Source of the DNA: Artemisia argyi
Lineage: Eukaryota; Streptophyta; Magnoliopsida; Asterales; Asteraceae
Length of the DNA: 64,000 nt
NCBI GenBank assembly: GCA_030686995.1
Contig: CM060704.1
Coordinates: 108,754,542 to 108,818,541, forward strand
Reading direction: 5' to 3'
In this document: piece by piece, positions 10,955 through 24,356 of the stretch
Layout of the letters: each line of letters starts with the position of its first letter
Numbering within the stretch: the stretch's first letter is position 1
Translations under genes and position numbers: made by a program
Notes under the pieces: model-generated
Database searches by the model: none
What the model was told of the DNA's origin: nothing
The model's input: the letters and a program-made list of their open reading frames with translations, nothing else

Positions 10955-12950
10955 TTATTCCTCCTGATCTTCCTGAAGACTAATGAGATCCTCAGGCGTG
11001 AGACTCTTCATACCAAGGCGTGGGAGAATGAAATGGAATCGGTCCCTAGAAAGTGCTTTGGTGAAGATATCAGCTAGCTGGAACTCAGTCCTCACGAAGT
11101 AAAGTTCCACAATTCCTTTCTCAACTTGCTCCCTGATGAAGTGATGTCGAATGTCAATGTGCTTGGTCCTTGAATGCTGGACAATGTTGCAGCAGAGTGC
11201 AATTGCACTTTTGTTGTCACAGTACATGGGAATCTTGTTGCATACGAAGCCATAGGCTGAAAGTTAAGATCGCATCCATAAGCTCTGAGCACAGCATGAG
11301 GACATGGCAATGTATTCAGCTTCTGTTGAGGAGATAGAGGTACTCATTTGTTTCTTTGACGACCAACTGACTAGCTTATTACCCAAAAACTGAGCACCCC
11401 CAGATGTACTGCGACGAGTGTCTTGACATCCCGCATGGTCAGCATCAGAGTATGCTGTCAGAGCCATAGAAGTGTCCTTGGGGTACCATAGGCCCATGTG
11501 GATTGTACCCTTAAGATACCGAAAGACTCTCTTGACAGCTTCCAGATGTTTCTTGGTGGGTTTGGATTGATACCGAGCACACATGCAAACAGCAAATAGA
11601 AGATCTGGTCTGCTGGTAGTAAGATACATTAAGGAACCAATCATGCTTCGATACTTGGTTTGTTCGACCGGGATTCCAACATCATCTTCGTCTAGTTTTG
11701 ATCTTTCAATCATAGGAGTATCAACAGAGTCACTTGAATCGAATCCAAATTTCTTCAGAATTTCATTGGCATACTTGGATTGATTGATGAAGATGCCATT
11801 AGGATTTTGAGAAATTTGCAATCCTAGAAAGAAAGACATTTGACCCATCATAGACATCTGGAATTCAGAACTCATCTCTTGGGAGAAACGATCACATTCT
11901 TTGGGATCAGAGGAGGCAAATATGATGTCATCAACGTAGATTTGTACATGAAGAAGGTTTTTGCCCATTTTTCTGGTAAAGAGCGTAGGATCAACAACGC
12001 CTTTGGAGAATTTGTTAGCCAGAAGAAATTTAGACAAGGTGTCATACCACGCTCTAGGTGCTTGCTTTAGCCCATAGAGAGCCTTTTTCAATCGATACAC
12101 ATGATTAGGGCATTCTGGATCCACAAAACCTTCAGGTTGAGTTACATACACCACCTCTTTTAGATCGCCATTTAAGAATGCAGTCTTGACATCCATTTGA
12201 TAAACCACCATGTTTTGACTTGCAGCATTTGTGAGAAATATTGTTATGGCTTCAATTCTAGCAATAGGTGCGAAGGATTCTTCAAAGTCTATACCTTCTT
12301 CTTGTCGATATCCTTTTGCCACAAGCCTAGCCTTGTTTTTCAATACATCTCCATGCTCATCAAGTTAAACCTTAAATATCCATTTGAGAGCAATGATCAT
12401 AGCACAATCAGGAGGTGGTACTAGTTCCCACACATCCAGTCGGTCAAACTCATGAATCTCGTCCACCATTGCAGTGAACCATGAGTGTTTAGACATTGCA
12501 TCCTTGACATTTTTTGGTTCAACTTTAGAGAGGACGGAATTGAAGAAACACCACAATGCGTCGGTTGCAAGTTGCTTACGGGTAGATACTGGACGCGAAG
12601 GGTTTCCAATAATGTTGTCAATAGGGTGATCATTGGTCCATTTCCTAAGGTATTCATGGGGTTGAGGATAGGGAACTGAGGTAGCCGTGTTAGATTCATC
12701 GGAGGATGTGGCATCATTTGACGATTCTGGGGCAAAGATGTTAACAAATGGCTCATTATCAGGTGGAGCAAAAGCATTTACTTCAGACGAATTATCTACA
12801 GTGGCTACTCGTTGTACAAGTGAAGGTTGAACATTAGAAGTGGTAACTGATCGACTGATGGTGGGGGCTTCAGGATCCCATGACAACGATGTGGATAGCC
12901 CGTCATTATCGACTGGGACATTCACTACCCCAGCTAGTTGTTGAACCACT
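10955..12950 (-). pseudogene. Reverse transcriptase and RNase H of A
   Basis: This is the C-terminal half of copia pol. In sense order: the integrase C-terminal linker; then KWIFKV and [20 protein letters not shown] of the RT N-terminus; [22 protein letters not shown]; the YVDD catalytic box in [13 protein letters not shown]; then RNase H with [27 protein letters not shown] and [10 protein letters not shown]. It ends at 10955. The catalytic motifs are intact but the frame has in-frame TAA codons at 12365-12367 (just before the RT core) and 11264-11266 (inside RNase H), so no active enzyme could be made. G is inserted at the upstream edge (TSD 12951-12955). Confidence 0.93.
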
Positions 12951-12955
12951 GTAGC

Positions 12956-15900
12956 TGTAACACCCCCAATTCATGGATGCAGCGGAATTCAAACTGGGTG
13001 TTACTCGACGGCACAATAGTCACAATAATAGAAAACGAACTCCAATTGAGTCGTTTTAAAAGATTTATCATTCAAATTATATAAATATCAGAGATTACAA
13101 AATGAGATCCCAAATGGTTCCATGTTTACAATTTACATTAAATGAGTTTTGAATGATAATAAAATTTATAGCCCTCTTGAGTATCCGTGCCCTTCCGTGC
13201 CATCCTTGATCGTCATGAACCCGAAATACATGCTTGAGAGGTCAACACAAAGGTTGAGTGATATTCATAGAGTTTGTTTAATGTTTGAACACAATATGTT
13301 GGTAGTGTGAGCTATAGACTCACACCAATGTTTGGAAAACAAATATGGGCCACGTTGTTATACGCCCGGAACAGTTATTATCAAATACTAAGCTTATGAC
13401 ACCAAAACGTTAACGGGTACCAATATCAATCGGCGGAGTTATCCCGGTAGGTACTTTGCCGTCATACCTAATGTCTCAAATATTAATGCATTTGTTTGAA
13501 CTTAGTCAATACAAATGGGATTCGTCAATCCCAATAGGCCTATTCACAATATTCGCGCTCACTATTTCTAGTGATTAAATGGTTCATAATAAGGGATCTC
13601 GGTTTGGCAAGGATGGTACTTAGTGATAATAAAACAATCAGGTAAGCATACAATTTAAAAACATTCTGCTTGGTTAAAAATAGCATGTATTCCCCCCCAA
13701 GGGTTTGTAAAACAATTAAGTAATGGAAAGTGGGGCTATGAACTCACCTTGAGTTGGATGATGTATAATGAGAATGATGGATATGCCGTAAGAACTTCTA
13801 CGAGCAACCTAGAATAATTGTTGCAACTTAGGTTTGGAATAATGTCTAAGGAAACATAAACATGACAATATATGTCTTGCACTTAGTCCATGATGTGGTA
13901 CAATGTATAGTGTAAGTCTTTGAAAGAAATGATTCATGAAACATGTATGTTTTATATATCGTTTACTACCGTTCGGGCCGACATAATTCAGAAGTCATGT
14001 TAGTAAACGTTCGAGAAGCCAGGACACTTTAATTCGTAAATCCACAACTCATCTCGACGGCTTACATAATGAACTCCTCACATGAGGCTCCCTACTATTG
14101 TAGTAGTTGATAAAATATATATGTATATAAGTTTTGATCCGAAAAGTTACATGTCCGATATTTGAATAAACTTAGGAAAGTTTATCTTTACATGAAGATT
14201 GTTATTATGGTAAGTTTCTTTTAACTTGTATCTCATGGTTCTTTTAGATGAAGTAGATCCAAATTGTATGTTCAAGTTATCGCCAACTTCTCTAGTTCAT
14301 GTATTTGTCTTGGTAAGTTTATATGGTCGTTAGCTCATGTTTTCGCCTTGGTATGTTTATATGGTCTTTAGCCATGGCTTTGCCATGACCTTTGGTCATT
14401 GTTCCATGGTCTTGAGACTCAAACTTGGCTCTAGCCATGGTTGTGGTCTTGAATCTAGGTCATAAGACCTCTTGGTCTTTATAAACCATAACCTTTATAT
14501 AATGACTTTGGTCTAAAATTGGGTTGTTAAGAATTTGAAGAAAATATCACTCGGAAAGCATTTTCAGGGCTCGAGCTTCTTGGTCCCTGAACGGAAACGT
14601 CGTTCCGGACAACTTTCATGTTTTAACTTTTTGATGAATCGGACCAGAAGGGTGACTTTCAAAATGGCAGAATGCAAAACAGTAGGTATCGGCAGTTTCG
14701 GCGTTTTGGTTTTGCTAACTTCAAACGGTCATAACTTTTGACTCGGGTACTCGTTTTGGGTGATTCAAATTGCTATGTTTTCCTTGTTAAGTCCTATTTA
14801 ACAGTAAGTAAGTTTCAAATATCATAGTTATACTATTTTGGTCGTGGTTCTCCATAAAAGTCACTAGTTTACTTGTTTAAAGATCATAAGTTAACATATA
14901 TATATCATAACTTGTTTTACTCATTTTTATACATCATGGACATGATAACAAGACAATATATAGCATGAATGATTTGTAAATAGCATGAATATGATATTTA
15001 AGCAAGGAAGTGTATTAGAGTTTGCTTACAACTTTTGGCTTTCTACAAGAAAGGTAAGTAACATGTAAGGTACGGACTTTGATAGACTTTAGCTTCACCC
15101 TACTTCACTTCAAGCAATCTTTCTACACTTGTATTCTTGAAAGAGAGATGATGAAGGTTGAGGTGACTTGAGTGGATTCAAACTCAAGAGAAATCACCAA
15201 AGTTTCTAGGGTTTGGAAGTAGTTTGATGAATCAAAACCAAACTAGTGTTTCTATGTTGTTGTAGCACATGATTCTTGCATAGAATTAGAAGTAAATGAG
15301 CTAAGGAGGAGATGAATGTGTGTGTTATGTGTGGCGTACAATAAGGAGGGGATGAGGGGTATTTATATGCTAATGAGGAGGTTAGAACTCATGACTAGTC
15401 AACACTTGCTCACCAAGTATAACACATGGATGAAATCTAAGGGCTCAATGCATGAGATCATGCCACAAGTGTGAATCCCCCCCCCTAGAGGCGGTTTGCC
15501 AAGCTTGGGGAGCAAGTGTCAACTTTTGATGATATTATCCAAGCTTATGGAGCTAGTTTCGACTCCGTAAAATGCTGACCGTAAGTTGTTACGTCACAAA
15601 ACGTAAAACCGGGTATCGTAAAAATACGAAACTTGGAAGAATGATTAAACTTGTCAAAATACTCCATAATAAAATATAAAATGAGTGGTAGGTTCCATTG
15701 GGGTTCTAAAACCCTGCTAAAACTGGAAACACGGGTCTAAAACGCGTAATACGTAAAACGTACGAATATTGCGTAAAATTGAGAAAAGTAAAATGTTACT
15801 TTTCTAATAAGATAAAAATGATTTAAAATGACTTATAATATTTAGACTGGGCTCAGTCTAGTGTCGGTTGGTATTAAATGTCTTTTAGACATCAAACCAT

Positions 15901-16412
15901 AAGCCTAAAAATCAATGAATGATTTTTGGTCAAAGGAGGAGGGAAAAATATGTTGACTTTTTCTAATAAGTTGAAAACTCAAATTGTATTAGAAACGCGG
16001 TGCAGGTATAGGCTAAGGTTACGGCTGAGTAAAAAGGCTTAAAACTGAAAATTCCAGTTTTTTCACGGTCGAGGCTTATTTTGGTCATGTTTTTCTCAGT
16101 CATGATTAATTCTCAAATAAATCATGAGTGTGTCAAACATTTTTCTGATGCGGGGTCACTTAACGCGGTCGAGTTTCGTTGTGCGTAGAATTTTTTAATG
16201 ACGTTTTACCCTAAAATGTGTAATTCCTTATTAACTTTCACGAAAATGAGCTTATGAATGTCAAACTTTTAATTTGCCATGGAAATGATTTATCACTCGA
16301 GGCCAAGAAACAAAAATCAAATTTCGGGAAAATTTCGGGAAAAATGAATAGTAAAAGTGAATAGTGAAATTTTCCGGGAATAGTAATTAACCTGAAATTG
16401 CGAATTGTTACA
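12956..16412 (-). mobile_element. G: solo LTR of a Tekay-like gypsy element inside A
   Basis: 3,457 bp with TGTAAC...GTTACA ends and a perfect 5-bp duplication GTAGC (12951-12955, 16413-16417). There is no internal region, PBS or PPT, so it is a solo LTR left by recombination. On the minus strand it begins TGTAACAATTCGC followed by repeated ACTATTCAC words, and it ends in ...GGGGGTGTTACA. H has the same start and end style, so G is a relative of H in the opposite orientation. Chromovirus Tekay elements typically have LTRs of this size; the lineage is inferred. It holds no gene I can support. Confidence 0.9.
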
Positions 16413-16417
16413 GTAGC

Positions 16418-17852
16418 TTCAGGAGCATCCATCTGTTGAGGTTCAAAGTATTCATCAAACATTGGGTCAAACAGTTTCTTCCAATCTTCACTTGTAGGAG
16501 GTACAAAAGGAGCAGCAGGAGTGGGATTCTGTACAAGCCTGGAGCTTATTGGTCCAGGGGACAAAAGGTTAGGTACGGGTCCAGAACTTGATTGTCCAGG
16601 AACCGGTTGCTCAGTCAGCTCATCGAAAGTAACGTGGATCGTTTCCATTATGTCTCTGGTACGTTTGTTGTAGATGCGGTACCCCTTTCGCTCTGAGTTT
16701 CCCAAGGTCTTCACTGTCATTAGTTGGATAGCACAGTGCACCAAATACTCTAAGAAACGAAAGGTCTGGTTTTCTGCCATGAACCAGTTCATATGGAGTC
16801 TTGCAGTAGAGAGGATATATTAAGGATCGGTTCTGTGTGTAACATGCGGTGGCAATTGCCTAAGCCCAAAGAAACATAGGAGCTTTGGAGAAGATTAGCA
16901 TAGTCCTTGCGGCTTCAACTAAGGTGTGATTGCGTCTTTCAACAACTCCATTTTGTTGAGGAGTATGTGGAATGCTCTTTTGATGACTGATGCCGACACC
17001 TTTATAAAATTGAGTAAGTTGTTTGTTCACAAACTCCGTTCCATTGTCAGTACGAATGAATCTAAATGTTTTGTTGAGGCGAACTTGCAACATCTCGATG
17101 AGTTTGATGATGGTTTCCGGAGCTTCATCTTTTGACCGTAGAAACTTTACCCACGTGAATCGAGAGTAATCATCAACAATAACAAGCACATATTTCTTTC
17201 CATTGATACTTTGAATCCTCATTGGTTCACAAAGATCCATGTGAAGAGTGTGTAGAATTTCCATGATGGAATTGACAGTCTTGGGTTTATGTGTGTGCTT
17301 TTTGCTTTTGCCCATTTGACATGCGGAACACAAATGGTCTTTTTCATACTTAAGTTTGGGCAAGCCTCGAACAAGATCTTTACGTGTGAGTTCATTGATG
17401 GTACCGAAGTTCAAATGGTTTAAACGACGATGCCACAACCATGATTTGTTCTTGGAGGCTTTAGAAAGTAAGCAAATTGGAGAGGACCGTAGCATGTCTT
17501 CGATAGAGATGGTATAGAGATTAGTGCCCCGACTCCCCTTGAGGAGATCAACACCATCTAATTCTCTAACAAAATAGGTGTGTTTTCTGAAAGCAACTTC
17601 AAGATCAGAATCACAGAATTGACCAACAGAAAATAGATTGTGCCCAAGTCCTTTCACGTAGTAAACTCTGGATATCACACTGTCTCCAAAGACATAATCA
17701 CCATAACCCATTATAGATCCAAAATGGTCATTCCCAAATCTAACCGTACCAATAAACTTTTCCACGAAATTCTTAAGCCGCGAGCGATCTCCAGTCATAT
17801 GTTTTGAGCAGCCTGAGTCCAAATACCAAAGGACGATTTGTACGACCTGCAT
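16418..17852 (-). pseudogene. Protease and integrase of A
   Basis: The frame begins at the ATG at 17852-17850 (MQVVQIVL), one base forward of the spacer frame. Protease carries the active-site DSGC in YLDSGCSKHMTG. The GAG-pre-integrase zinc finger follows: WHRRLNHLNF, then CSACQMGKS. Integrase has its first Asp in HMDLCEPM, then RTDNGTEF and the downstream Glu in [14 protein letters not shown]. An in-frame TAG at 16860-16862 follows ...MFLWA. About 15-20 codons are missing, with a frame change, near 16690, before the conserved GYRIYNKRTRDI. The end abuts the G insertion. Confidence 0.92.
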
Positions 17853-19898
17853 TTAAAACCAGACAATCATGGAAACTGAAAAAGCTGGAGCCCCACAAAC
17901 AGTTGGGGTCCATTTGGTTAGCACACACAAATATTGGATTATCATATGTTACAGATATCTCACTGGAATTTTCACATTTTGATGCATTAGAACTAGGAGT
18001 GGTACTAAGTGCTTCTATTGGGAACATTCTACCAGTAGGTCTCCACTTCTTAATAGGCACAACTTTGGAGTTAGTGATCCTAGTCATTGGGCACTTTTCC
18101 CTTAGGGTGAATTTCCTTCCAGTACATCTCCATTGATAACCAATATTAGTGAACACTTTTCCAGTTTTATTCCATACTTGTTTTACCCGTTTAACCCTCG
18201 AGACATTCATAACTGGAGATTTCATAGTGGATTTTAGAAAGGACACAACACAAGCATCATGATTACCATAAAATAAGCATTTGTTACAAGTCTTACAAAT
18301 AGCACCAGAATTCGAATTAATTACATCATTGTTAACACAAATGTTTAAATCAACTCGATTCCTTTCATTAAGCATAACTTTATTATTCCTAGATGATTCT
18401 TCTACGTCCTTCATAAGTGTACTCTTAGCCGGCAAAGCCCTATCATTCTTTGTATTGCACCTAGGCTGTGACTTGCTAGCATTAGATACACCTTTTACTC
18501 CTGTAGAAGCAATGACAGGAATATTAGTATGATTAGTTGCTACTTGTTTACCGGTGATCATGATGGTGGATTGTGACATGGTTTGGGGATAATCTAATGT
18601 AACATGTTTGTTGCCACTGTTAGAGTGCGACGCAAATGACCTATCTTACTTGTTATCATTCTTGGGGCATGATCCTATAGCATATTCTAATAGTTCCTGG
18701 GCTCTATTAGTGAGGAAGCAAGCACCAACAATAACATCATCATGTGGTTTAGGTATCCTCTCATCTTCAATGGTTTCCCTGAGTATGGCTAGACAATCCT
18801 TAAGATTTCTAAGATAGTTGTTATGAACTAACTTATTGTTCCTAAGGGGAAGAGAGACATTCACAGCATCGCACGTATATTTCTTACAAGCATGTACATT
18901 GGAAATTGCATGATCACATGAAACGACGGGCATTTTACCCTTCACCATAGTCTTTAGATTCTCAATTTCGTTTAACAAAGAAGTGACTCTTTCATTGTTT
19001 TGGTCACGTGTTATTTTAATAGACTCAAATAATTCTTTGTAACGTTGTTTAGCGTTTGACATTTCAGCACGAAGCCACTCATTTTCATGTTGTAGTTCAT
19101 TTATAATGACTTGTTTCTGAAATTTTTGAGAATCTATCAACTTCTGGTAATTGGTATTGGTCTCGTCGCTTTTGTTCGACTTTAGCTGTGCAATTTGGAC
19201 CTTCAATTTCTGAATCGTGTTTGAGTGAGCTTGAATTACTTCATCCTTTTTGGCTAATTCAAAACATGTGTCAAACTCAGGAGCATCCGAAGATGTCTTG
19301 GCATTTGATATTTTAATGATTTCTTCTAGATGTTGATATTTTAATTGTAGGTTCAGATTATCAACTTCTAGTTTTGAGAAATTCCTGACCATGTTATCAT
19401 GGTCGTCGTTTTGAATTTTTTCAGTAAGTTTGTAATTCTCCCCCTCAAGCTCAATTACACGATTCTGGAAGACATTCAAAGTAACCGACATTTCATAAAA
19501 TTGTCGAGCAGATAATGTTGAGTCTGTAACAGTATAAAACACATCTTTTGCAATGCAATTTGCAATCAAATTTTCATTCATAATGAGAATGTTTTTCCTG
19601 TCAATTTCACTGTATTTGAGATCAATAGCTAATTGGTTACCCTCACTTTCCTCTTCATCAAAAACCTTTTTCATTTGAGTTACATCATCATTAATGGTGT
19701 TTTTAAGGCCCTCAAAATGTTCTTTGAGAAGTTTAAAAAATGGCATAACTTCAGTTAGGTAACACTGTTTTGTTTGCTCAAAACCCCTTTCCCCTTCTGT
19801 AATCCCTGTAGGTGTAACTCTTAATTTACAGGTTTTCTCAAAGTCATTAAACAATTGACCTAGAACATACAACCCAATTAGAGTGTTACACTGTGTGG
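17773..19898 (-). pseudogene. Spacer between gag and protease of A, C-terminal part
   Basis: This is the downstream half of the long gag-pol spacer typical of Sireviruses; its upstream half is at 25445-26616, beyond B. It is mostly predicted coiled coil with heptad-rich stretches such as FQNRVIELEGENYKLTEKI. It then has a C-X2-C-X8-H-X2-C motif (CKTCNKCLFYGNHDAC, 18250-18297) and a pair of W-x-x-TG-[KR]-x-F repeats. An in-frame TAA is at 18646-18648. The frame runs past the protease ATG and stops at 17773, so the two frames overlap by about 80 bases. Its role is unknown; coiled coils suggest an assembly or partner-binding part of the polyprotein. Confidence 0.8.
18250..18297 (-). other. Atypical CCHC motif in the spacer of A
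   Basis: C-X2-C-X8-H-X2-C, different from the normal Gag knuckle (C-X2-C-X4-H-X4-C) that A also has at about 26850. D has the same spacing at 59339-59386 while sharing few other residues. Zinc binding is inferred. Confidence 0.6.
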
Positions 19899-21169
19899 GA
19901 AGATGATTCCTCCCAAACCAACCAACTTTATTTCCCAACCACTTGTGAATGGTCAGTACTAAAAGTCAGACAGCCTGGGAGGAAAAGCAATTATGAACAT
20001 GGGAGTATAGAATATTCCTAGGTCGTTAAGTCCCAACGAGGTGTGAAATCTGTAATACAACGAATCTGTGATCTGGTGAAGTTAAATATAAAAACAGGAA
20101 TCTGACTGACTAACACTAGGAATGTGAATAGTAAATAGCTCTTGTCACAGCTATTTCAGTAAAAACGTACAATCAGAAACCCTAAAATATAAAAGGATTT
20201 ACAAACGTACGTTTAGTTTAAAATAAACGTAAACGTACAAAAATAAAGTGGGAATTATAACAAAAGATGGATTTGCATGCCTTAGTGGCTTAAATGCAAA
20301 TTAAATAAACTTAAAATATTTATTTATTAACTACAAATTTATTTAATAAAACCTAAAAATGTTAAAAGTAACAAAAATGTACGTTTAAATTAAATTAAAC
20401 GTTTACGTACTAAAATAAAACTGAGAACTGATCAATACAAATCCCACAAATGTGAAATTTATATTTTTGTGATCCTAATAATATAAGAAAATTATTTATG
20501 AATTAAAATGATTTTTATAAGTACTTATGTAATTACTATTAATTAAAAACTATTTATTTAATATTTAATAATTACCTAAAAATAAGAAAAATCTAAAAAA
20601 TGCTTAGAAAAATAAAATAAAAACTTAGAAAAGTTTAAAATACTATAAAATGAATTTTAAAACTGAAAATATATTTATTGCACAATTTATGTATTTATTA
20701 TTAATTATTTCCTATTATCTAATTACTAAATACTATTATTGATTTATTATAAATACTAAATAAGCAAACTAAAATCTGAAACTTTTTACATAATTCTAAA
20801 ATACTTATAAGAAGCTAAGAAAAGTATAAAAACTATATGTTATATACAGAAATACGCAAACTTAATTAAAAACTATTTAAACTTAATTAAACTAATTAAA
20901 CTAAATTAATTATTATACATACTAAACTGATTTATAAAATTATGAAACTTTTTATAAATATACTTAACCATCACAGGAATCCATAAAAAATATAAAAGTT
21001 TATAAAAATTATAAATAAGCTGTTTTAAAAATTACTTACTAATTATTTACTAAAAGGTATTTAAACTATATTAATTATTTAAAATAGTATATGAACAGTA
21101 AAAAATGTGAAAAAATTACAGAAAGTATATTATATTATGAAGAAGCTAGGAAAAATAAAATGGGGTCAT

Positions 21170-22960
21170 CAGCTTATTCCAATAAGCTGGAATAAGCCAA
21201 ACAGTCCACATAAGCCAAACAGGCCAAAACTACCTTAAGTATACCTTGTATGCAAGGTATAACGGAACTGGTGCCCCAGAGCAAGTGGAAGGGGTGTGTG
21301 TATTATGCATGTTACTAGCCTAGAGGTCCCAGGTTCGACTCCCACACACACCCATTTTTTCATTTTTTTATTTTTTATTTTTTTTTACTTTACAAACCTA
21401 TTTATTAAGCTAAAATAAGAAACTTTAAAAAGGGAAAATTTTTTAGAAAAGCCAAATAAGCTCTGTATGAGCTTATTTGCTTAACAGTTAGGCTAAAAAA
21501 GCCAAACTTGGAATTTTGATAAGCTAAAAGCTACAAACAAAATACCAAAGGTTAACTAAGCTATAAACTACTAAGTTATACCTAAAATAAGCTAAACTAA
21601 CTTAATAAGCTAAGGGAATAAGCTACAAGCTCAAATAAGCTCAACCAAGCAAAACTGAATACCAAACACTCCACGAGGCCAACTGCAGGCCTGAGTGGGA
21701 CCCACAAATAAGCTCAGTAGTCAAAAATGAAACTTGAGCAATCAAGTTCACCTGGGTGGCTTCCCAATAAGCCAAAAAGCCAACTCTAAGGTCCACTAAT
21801 AAGCATTTGAGAAGCTTTGGAAAGTAGCTGAGTATACTGAGTCACCCAGTTAATTGGGTGGTATGGGACAAAGAACAAGCTGCCTGCAGCCCTAATAAAT
21901 AAGCTAGAAATAAGTAATTAACCCTTGAGCCTTTAAGTTTGGCAGAAGAGCTTTCCAAAAAATCCAAGCTCACACTGTGTGACCCACAGGTGAGCTTTTG
22001 AGGAGCTTATGAAAAGTCCTTGTGGACACTGGTGCAGGGATGCTTATAAGCAAACAGGCCATACAGAAGCTATGATTAAGCATTAAGAAAAATTACAAAA
22101 CTATTTAATAACTATATATAACTAATTTTAACAAAGGAAATCTTATTATATTTTACAAATAAGCTCTGAGTGAGCTTATTTTCTCCTCAGTTCATTAAAA
22201 TAGGCAAATAAGCAATAAGCCTTCTAAATAGAAGCTATCACTTAGCTTTAAAGCATCTTTTTGGCTTTTCCTTTTTATGGAACTAGTATATATACAGATT
22301 TTATACATATTTGAAGAAAACAAAAGTTTATAAACAAAGAAATAAGCAGATTTGTGGGCTATGGCTTATCAGTTAAGTTGATCAAGCACACAGTCAAGTC
22401 AAGGGGTCACAAAAGCTTGGAAAAATTTATATAGTGAAAACAAAAGGTAAAAGTATGTGTATGCAAGTGTGATGGACATATATAAACAAGATTGGTGCAC
22501 TGGATTGGCCAAGTACACAATATGTAAGCTTATGGTTTAGACAGTCAAGCCAAAGGCTTGACTTGGATGGAGTTGAGGCTTGTAAAAGCCTAGTATAAGC
22601 TTCACATTTGAAATAAAAGGCAAAATAGAATATGTACAAGTTTTATGAACAAGTTTAAACAAGCATGTACCCTGGATTAATCCCATAAGCTAATTCCAGA
22701 TACATGCAGTCCCAAACACCCCTTGCAGTCAACTATTTGGCCAACTTAAGCTTACTAAACAAGCTCAAGAGCACAAAATAAGCATTGGAGTAGCAAGCTG
22801 AGGTGGTTGGCTTTCCAAAAAGACAAAACTCACCTAGTGGGGTCCACTAGGGAAGGTAGGAGAGGCTATTGAAAAGAGGGTGTTGGGACAAGGTCTGATA
22901 CTTTGAGCAGCTGAAATAAGCTCAAGAAAAATCCCAAAAATAGAAACTCAGCTGATTCCT
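21170..22960. repeat. Dispersed AATAAGC words in LTR B
   Basis: Dozens of copies of AATAAGCT, AATAAGCC or AAGCTAAATAAGC occur at irregular spacing, alternating with stretches of similar composition. LTR C shows the same enrichment at about 33360-34150. They are far too frequent for chance, but there is no fixed tandem period. Confidence 0.7.
21242..21400 (+). repeat. tRNA/SINE-like Pol III module in LTR B
   Basis: GGTTCGACTCC at 21332-21342 fits the B-box consensus GGTTCGANTCC exactly. An A-box-like GAGCAAGTGGAA lies at 21279-21290, about 45 bases upstream, as in tRNAs and tRNA-derived SINEs. T-runs from 21354 could end Pol III transcription. Just before it is a hairpin, ATACCTTG/CAAGGTAT (21241-21260). 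It does not fold into a whole tRNA by eye. A degenerate counterpart lies at about 33489-33560 in C. Confidence 0.55.
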
Positions 22961-24356
22961 AAAGACTAGCTGAGGGTCTATAACTCCAAAAAGTTTCAGG
23001 GTCTAAAGCTAAGCACAAAAATTAAAACAAATCTTGGAACTTTTGGATTTTCTGCTAATATTAAAAATTGACTTTTTGCTATAAACTATATTGTTGACTT
23101 ATACGAATTTATAACCTAATCTATTGATCAAGTATGTAATATTAAGCTGTAAGAAGATAAAATTAAGCTATATAAATAAGTATTATACTGGTTTGCAAGA
23201 TTCATGATCCTTAAACTAACTCAGTGTTAACTGAATTGAGATCATGAGATCATTTTGACTTTAAGTGTTCTAGCTGGAATCTTAATGACTAATATAACTC
23301 TTAATAAGACCTAAGTGACAGGTTACAACAATAAACAACAACAATCATTAACAAGAACACAGAATAACATGCAACCTACAGTGAAATCTGAGATTGGATT
23401 GAAAGTGAATTTGACTATTTAAAACATCACCACTGAGCTTAAAGGAGTGTCAATTCCTCAAATGGCTTAATGGATCATGCATGAACAGAAATTACCAACA
23501 GAACAACCTCATAGTCCTAAATCATAACAAATCCAAACAGTCCTTTGTACTTCACTTGTCACATGAATTTCAAAGTAATCAATGAATCTGCCAATGAACC
23601 TGATCCCAAACTTAATATTATCATAATATAAGACCAAATGAGCAAAAGAAACTTTAAGCACACAAGCAGAAAACACATATTTGTCAAATTTGCACTTTAC
23701 ACAGTGTGAATTCAATTTTTAGCACAAGTGACTCTAATGAACACACAACTAATATTAAACTTAAATAGCACTAAACAACAACTAATAAACATGAAAACAT
23801 AGAAATTTAAGCATATAATTAACAAGAACAGTAAATTGCAAAATTGAATGAAGAAGCTTACAAAATGGAATTTGATGAGAACTGAGGAACAAGGGATCAA
23901 GACAATTCCTATAGCTCCCAAATGAGCTTCTAAACCATAAACATTCCACAACTCCATTGCTTCAAGCATAATTCATCATGAACACATATTTTTTATTTTA
24001 TTTTCTATTTTCTTTATTATTTTTGTGATTTTTGAATTTTAAAGACTAAGCTGAGTTAAGGGGTTTCTAAAAGCTTTAAAGCTTTTGTCAGGAGCTTATA
24101 TGGCTTATTGAATCCATCAAACAACAATAATCAACAAGAAAGCTACATGACCTGGAAATTTAAAGGTACAAATTTGAAATCTTGAATTGTAAAGATAACT
24201 TGCAATTAAACTGTAAATTAAGTTCCATTACACTATTTTAAGGATTACTACAACATTTAAACTATTGAAAGACAATTAATTTAAAGAAAGCTTCTAAAAA
24301 CTACACTACGTGACCAATGGCTAGCCCAAAAGTGCTTATTCCTCTTCTTCCTCTTC

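Noticed and set aside
21271..21360. Functional tRNA gene
   Set aside because: B box is exact, but acceptor and anticodon stems do not form by eye; kept only as a tRNA-like module.
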